Positions 5,639 to 8,940 of a DNA stretch of 8,940 nt are shown in pieces. The number at the start of each line of letters is the position of its first letter. The first letter of the stretch is position 1. A program made the translations under genes and the position numbers. The stretch is taken from positions 1-8,940 of the forward strand of contig JACMIS010000210.1 in the NCBI GenBank assembly GCA_014381035.1, written 5' to 3'. The stretch is from Armatimonadota bacterium (GTDB taxonomy: Bacteria; Armatimonadota; Armatimonadia; Armatimonadales; Armatimonadaceae). Under the pieces are notes generated by a model that worked only from the letters and a program-made list of their open reading frames with translations, did no database searches and was not told where the DNA came from.

Positions 5639-8224
5639 ATGGGAACCATCTCCAAATTTTTTAGAGACCGCTCGCAACTGGAGCGCATACTGACGTTGGG
5701 GCTGATTTCGACCCTGATCATGGCGGCAAGCCCACCGAGAAAGCCGGTCAGTCGTCCCGTCTCCGCAGAGAGTGCCGGTGAGGCTCAGTTCCGTACGAAG
5801 ATTCAGCCACTACTCAAGACATATTGTTATGCCTGCCATTCCGGGGACGTGAAGCAGGGCAACGTTTCTTTCGATGGGATCAAGTCCTACGCCGCCTTAC
5901 GCCAGGATCGCAAACTCTTCCAGAAGGTCTTGAAAAACCTGCGTAGCGGCACTATGCCCCCGCCTGAAATGGACCAGCCCACCGCGGGCGAAAAGCAAAG
6001 CATAGAGCAATGGATCAAAAGTCACGTTTATCGGATCGATCCCGCGAACCCCGATCCGGGGCGCGTCACCGTGCGCCGCTTGAATCGCGTCGAATATCGG
6101 AATACCGTCCAGGACCTGATCGGGGTCGACTACGACACACAGACGGAATTTCCGCCGGACGATACCGGGCACGGCTTCGACAACATGGGGGACGCGCTTA
6201 CTATTTCCCCCATGCTACTGGAGAAATATCTGGACGCCGCGCAGGCGATCATCGCGCAATCGGTGCCGACCACATCGAAGGTCGTGGCTGATAACGAAAT
6301 TACAGGCAAAACGTTTTTATTGGAAGGGGGGCACCCCCCCGCCGACGAGACGTTCGATTACCGCGCCCTCTCGTATTACGAACCGGCGACATTATCTCAC
6401 ACCGTGCAGATCGAACACCCCGGCGACTATCAGGTCGTCCTGGACCTGTCCGCGCACGAGAAGTATGTCGACAACGTGTTCGATTACAACAAGTGTCGCC
6501 TCGTTTTCAAAATAGACGATAAAGAGGTGTTCCGCAAAGAGTTCAACCGCGAGGGCGGCAAGCGGCTACGCTTCACATTCGATCAGAAGTGGGAGACAAA
6601 GGGGCACAAACTCTCGTTCGAATTACAGCCGCTGACACCGGGCGTGGAGCAGATTCGCGCGTTGACGTTGCGGATCAATAAAGTGACCGTGCGTGGACCG
6701 TTCGAGGCGAAGCATGAGGTCGAGCCGCGTAACTACCGGAGATTCTTTCCTAAACCGGTGCCCGCGGGCAGTGCGGAACGCCGCGCCTACGCGCGCGAGT
6801 TGCTCGGTGATTTTGGCGGGCGGGCGTTCCGTCGCCCCGTGGATGAAGCGACTCTGACCCGGTTGGTGGCTTTAGCGGAGGGGGTATATACCCAGCCGCG
6901 CCAAACCTTCGAGTCGGGCGTCGCGCAAGCGATGGTCGCCGTACTGGCGTCGCCCCGTTTCCTATTTCGCGAAGAGGGAACGATTGCCGGGCAGGCGAAC
7001 CGCCCGCATGTCCTGATCGACGAATACGCGCTGGCGTCACGACTTTCCTACTTCCTGTGGTCCTCGATGCCGGATGACGAACTGATCCGGTTGGCGGGGC
7101 AGGGGCAGTTGCGAAAGAACCTGGCTCCGCAGGTGCAACGGATGCTCCGCGACCGACGCTCCGAAGCATTGGTACAGAATTTCAGCGGGCAGTGGTTGCA
7201 GACGCGCGACATCGAAAAGGTGCCGATCAACGCGCGAGCCGTGTTCGAACGCGAGGCTGACCCCGCTACCCTCCCGAAGCCGGGGGCGCAGGCTCCGCGC
7301 CCCAACCGCCCACGCGTTCGATTCGACGAGTCGCTTCGAAAGGATCTGCGTAACGAGGCGGACCTGTATTTCGGGCATGTCGTTCGCGAGGATCGCAGCG
7401 TTCTCGAACTGATCGACAGTAACTACACCTTTCTCAACGCCCGCCTGGCACAATTCTATGGGATGACAGATCTTGGCATAGAAGGGGATGCGTTCCGCAA
7501 GGTGACACTCCCTGCGGGTAGCCCGCGCGGCGGCGTGATGACCATGGCGAGCGTGCTGGCGGTGACATCGAACCCCACGCGCACGTCGCCGGTGAAGCGC
7601 GGGCTGTTCATCCTGGACAACATCGTCGGTGCGCCCGCCCCGCCGCCGCCCCCGGATATTCCGCCCCTGGAAGACGCCGCCGTGGGCTTGAAAGATCGCA
7701 AGCCGACGTTACGCGAAGTACTCGCGGCACACCGCGATAAGCCCGCGTGCTCGTCCTGTCACCAGCGGCTAGACCCGCCGGGGTTGGCACTGGAGAATTT
7801 CAACGCGCTCGGTTTATGGCGTGATAAGGAATACGGGCAACCGATAGAAGCGGGCGGGAAACTGATCTCTGGAGAATCCTTTAAGGACATTCGCGGGCTG
7901 AAACAGATTCTGGTGACCCGACACAGCACGGAATTCTACCGTTGCCTGACGGAGAAACTGATGACCTATGCCCTCGGGCGCGGTCTCGAAGATTACGACG
8001 TGGAATCGGTGGATCGCATCGTGAAACAACTGCAACAGGATGACGGGCGGTTTTCGACGCTTTTAACGGGTGTCATAGAATCCGCGCCGTTTCAAAAGAG
8101 CCGAAAGACATCCGCGACCCGAGTCGCACAGACGACACAACAAGCGCACCCCCTGCCGAAGGGGGAGACGGCTCCGATCCATCGGAGCCGTACCGAAAAA
8201 GGAATCGTAAACCATGAACGATAA
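5639..8224 (+). CDS. Exported multidomain cytochrome-type protein (PSCyt1-DUF1587-DUF1595-DUF1592-DUF1588-DUF1585)
   Basis: This 861-residue protein begins with a basic segment and a hydrophobic stretch (LTLGLISTLIMAA, ~18-30), read as a signal peptide or anchor for the periplasm. Domains (residues): PSCyt1-like cytochrome c ~50-130, with haem motif CYACH (63-67) and a possible axial Met106; DUF1587 ~143-205 (RRLNRVEYRNTVQDLIG); a beta-rich, possibly carbohydrate-binding-like segment ~225-352; DUF1595 ~382-445; DUF1592 ~457-584; DUF1588 ~625-728, with the family's proline run PAPPPPPPDIPPLE and a second CxxCH (CSSCH, 704-708); DUF1585 ~738-817 (LTEKLMTYALGRGLED). The family is usually paired with DUF1552 proteins, as here; electron transfer is inferred from the haem motifs and the substrate is unknown. 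Residues ~820-861 are an odd tail encoded partly by palindromic DNA. No clear ribosome-binding site precedes ATG 5639; transcription with the upstream repressor gene is possible. Confidence 0.92.
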   Translation: MGTISKFFRDRSQLERILTLGLISTLIMAASPPRKPVSRPVSAESAGEAQFRTKIQPLLKTYCYACHSGDVKQGNVSFDGIKSYAALRQDRKLFQKVLKNLRSGTMPPPEMDQPTAGEKQSIEQWIKSHVYRIDPANPDPGRVTVRRLNRVEYRNTVQDLIGVDYDTQTEFPPDDTGHGFDNMGDALTISPMLLEKYLDAAQAIIAQSVPTTSKVVADNEITGKTFLLEGGHPPADETFDYRALSYYEPATLSHTVQIEHPGDYQVVLDLSAHEKYVDNVFDYNKCRLVFKIDDKEVFRKEFNREGGKRLRFTFDQKWETKGHKLSFELQPLTPGVEQIRALTLRINKVTVRGPFEAKHEVEPRNYRRFFPKPVPAGSAERRAYARELLGDFGGRAFRRPVDEATLTRLVALAEGVYTQPRQTFESGVAQAMVAVLASPRFLFREEGTIAGQANRPHVLIDEYALASRLSYFLWSSMPDDELIRLAGQGQLRKNLAPQVQRMLRDRRSEALVQNFSGQWLQTRDIEKVPINARAVFEREADPATLPKPGAQAPRPNRPRVRFDESLRKDLRNEADLYFGHVVREDRSVLELIDSNYTFLNARLAQFYGMTDLGIEGDAFRKVTLPAGSPRGGVMTMASVLAVTSNPTRTSPVKRGLFILDNIVGAPAPPPPPDIPPLEDAAVGLKDRKPTLREVLAAHRDKPACSSCHQRLDPPGLALENFNALGLWRDKEYGQPIEAGGKLISGESFKDIRGLKQILVTRHSTEFYRCLTEKLMTYALGRGLEDYDVESVDRIVKQLQQDDGRFSTLLTGVIESAPFQKSRKTSATRVAQTTQQAHPLPKGETAPIHRSRTEKGIVNHER
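8149..8191. repeat. Two adjacent hairpin palindromes inside the 3' end of the cytochrome-type gene
   Basis: CCCCC (8149-8153) pairs with GGGGG (8161-8165) around a seven-base loop. Two bases later, ACGGCTCCGAT (8168-8178) pairs exactly with ATCGGAGCCGT (8181-8191) around CC. Translated, the block gives HPLPKGETAPIHRSR, resembling the PLPKGEG-type peptides produced when dispersed palindromic repeats lie in coding sequence. It lies just before the DUF1552 ribosome-binding site. It may be a repeat insertion, an mRNA stem that tunes translation of the next gene, or both. There is no T-run, so termination is less likely. Confidence 0.5.
8198..8203 (+). promoter_or_regulatory. Ribosome-binding site supporting the DUF1552 start
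   Basis: AAAGGA lies ten bases before the ATG at 8214, within the last codons of the preceding gene. It is the only reasonable Shine-Dalgarno match next to this start, and together with the gene overlap it suggests translational coupling. Confidence 0.5.
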
Positions 8225-8940
8225 AAACACAACCGACGCGAACCGCGCTACCGGGCGACGGGAAAGTTTCGACCGGCGTCACTTTTTACGCGGCGCGGGT
8301 GCCTGCCTCGCGATCCCCGCTCTGGAATCTCTGTTCCCCGCGCAGGTGCTCGCCGCCGCAGCTGAAGCGGCGGGCAAGACCGGTGCCTTAGCGACGACGG
8401 GGACCGGTGCTCCTCTTCGCACCGCGTTCGTTTATTTCCCGAACGGCGCCATCCAGGAGAACTGGTGGCCGAACGGGGCAGGGAATGACTTCAAGTTGAA
8501 TACTACCCTCCAACCGCTGGAGCAGGTTCGCGAGTTTGTCCGTGTGCTGGGCGGGTTGGACCATGCCTGCGCGAACGGGGGAGCCGATGGCGGCGGGGAT
8601 CACGCCCGCGCCAACGCCGTCTTTCTTTCGGGAGTGCGGGCGAAAAAGAGTGCCACCGATCTGCACCTCGGGGTTTCCATCGATCAGATCATGGCTCGCG
8701 AAGTCGGGCATCTCACCCGGCTACGCTCGCTGGAATTGACCTGCGACGACACGCGCAAGTCCTCCGCGTGTGACTCCGATTACGCCTGCGCCTATCAATA
8801 CAACATCTCGTGGAGTTCGCCCACGACGCCGGTCACGGCGGAGGCGAACCCGCGACTCGCGTTCGAGCGGCTTTTCGGAAAAGGTATGCCCGGCGAGCGT
8901 GCGGAAAACAGTACGCGCCGTCAACTGGCGCAAAAGTCCG
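8214..8940 (+). CDS. DUF1552 protein with Tat signal (partial, runs off right edge)
   Basis: An uninterrupted frame gives the first 242 residues. The N-terminus has a twin-arginine motif (DRRHFLRGAG, ~23-32) followed by a moderately hydrophobic stretch ending near FPAQVLAAAA. This indicates export of a folded, possibly cofactor-containing protein by the Tat system. The mature part matches DUF1552: RTAFVYFPNGA, ENWWPNGAG, SIDQIMA, SLELTCDDTR, DYACAYQYNISW and a NPRLAFERLFG end. These proteins usually accompany DUF1592-type cytochrome-like proteins, as here; their reaction is not established. The start overlaps the preceding stop by 11 bases (8214-8224), in a different frame, so the two are very probably co-transcribed and made together. 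The start is chosen for the Tat signal placement and the AAAGGA ten bases upstream. The C-terminal part of the domain lies beyond the window. Confidence 0.9.
   Translation, partial: MNDKNTTDANRATGRRESFDRRHFLRGAGACLAIPALESLFPAQVLAAAAEAAGKTGALATTGTGAPLRTAFVYFPNGAIQENWWPNGAGNDFKLNTTLQPLEQVREFVRVLGGLDHACANGGADGGGDHARANAVFLSGVRAKKSATDLHLGVSIDQIMAREVGHLTRLRSLELTCDDTRKSSACDSDYACAYQYNISWSSPTTPVTAEANPRLAFERLFGKGMPGERAENSTRRQLAQKS

Noticed and set aside
6750..7453. Minus-strand open frames of about 140 codons inside the cytochrome-type gene
   Set aside because: They are antisense to conserved DUF1595/DUF1592 sequence, with no domain and no plausible regulatory signals.
1..8940. CRISPR arrays, tRNA or rRNA genes, insertion sequences
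   Set aside because: No regularly spaced direct repeats, no cloverleaf or rRNA-like sequence, and no transposase-like protein were seen on either strand.

Overview
The window carries four protein-coding regions, plus the probable last 27 codons of a fifth. It is G+C-rich, with one AT-rich intergenic region. The large cytochrome-type protein (PSCyt1/DUF1587/DUF1595/DUF1592/DUF1588/DUF1585 order) followed by a Tat-exported DUF1552 protein is typical of Planctomycetes, Verrucomicrobia, Acidobacteria, Armatimonadota and relatives. The LacI-type regulator and the near-leaderless promoters do not narrow this further. I therefore infer a G+C-rich environmental bacterium of that broad group and cannot name a genus.

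Layout. Positions 1-86 look like the end of a rightward gene. A perfect 38-bp palindrome at 98-135 fills the gap to a convergent leftward gene of 1339 codons (4164 to 145). That protein starts with a complete LOV blue-light domain (photoactive Cys107) joined to a SpoIIE/RsbU-type PP2C phosphatase. It then continues with PAS-PAS-PAS-GAF-PAS and ends in an RsbW/RsbT-like ATPase/kinase domain. A 325-bp AT-rich region (4165-4489) separates it from a divergent LacI-family repressor (4490-5581). After 57 bp comes the di-haem-motif DUF1592-family protein (5639-8224), whose stop overlaps the start of a Tat-signal DUF1552 protein (8214 to beyond the right edge).

How the parts may work together. The leftward protein holds two opposing partner-switching activities in one chain: a phosphatase beside a light sensor, and a kinase beside a multi-PAS/GAF sensor array. 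A natural reading is control of an anti-sigma/anti-anti-sigma circuit by blue light and other cues. No STAS partner or sigma factor is encoded here. On the right, the repressor probably controls itself through two overlapping palindromes covering its -35 region, and may control the two exported proteins downstream. Their biochemical function is not established.

The most notable items are the LOV-phosphatase/multi-sensor-kinase fusion, the pair of almost leaderless divergent promoters, the overlapping operator-like palindromes, and a palindromic-repeat-derived tail on the cytochrome-type protein.
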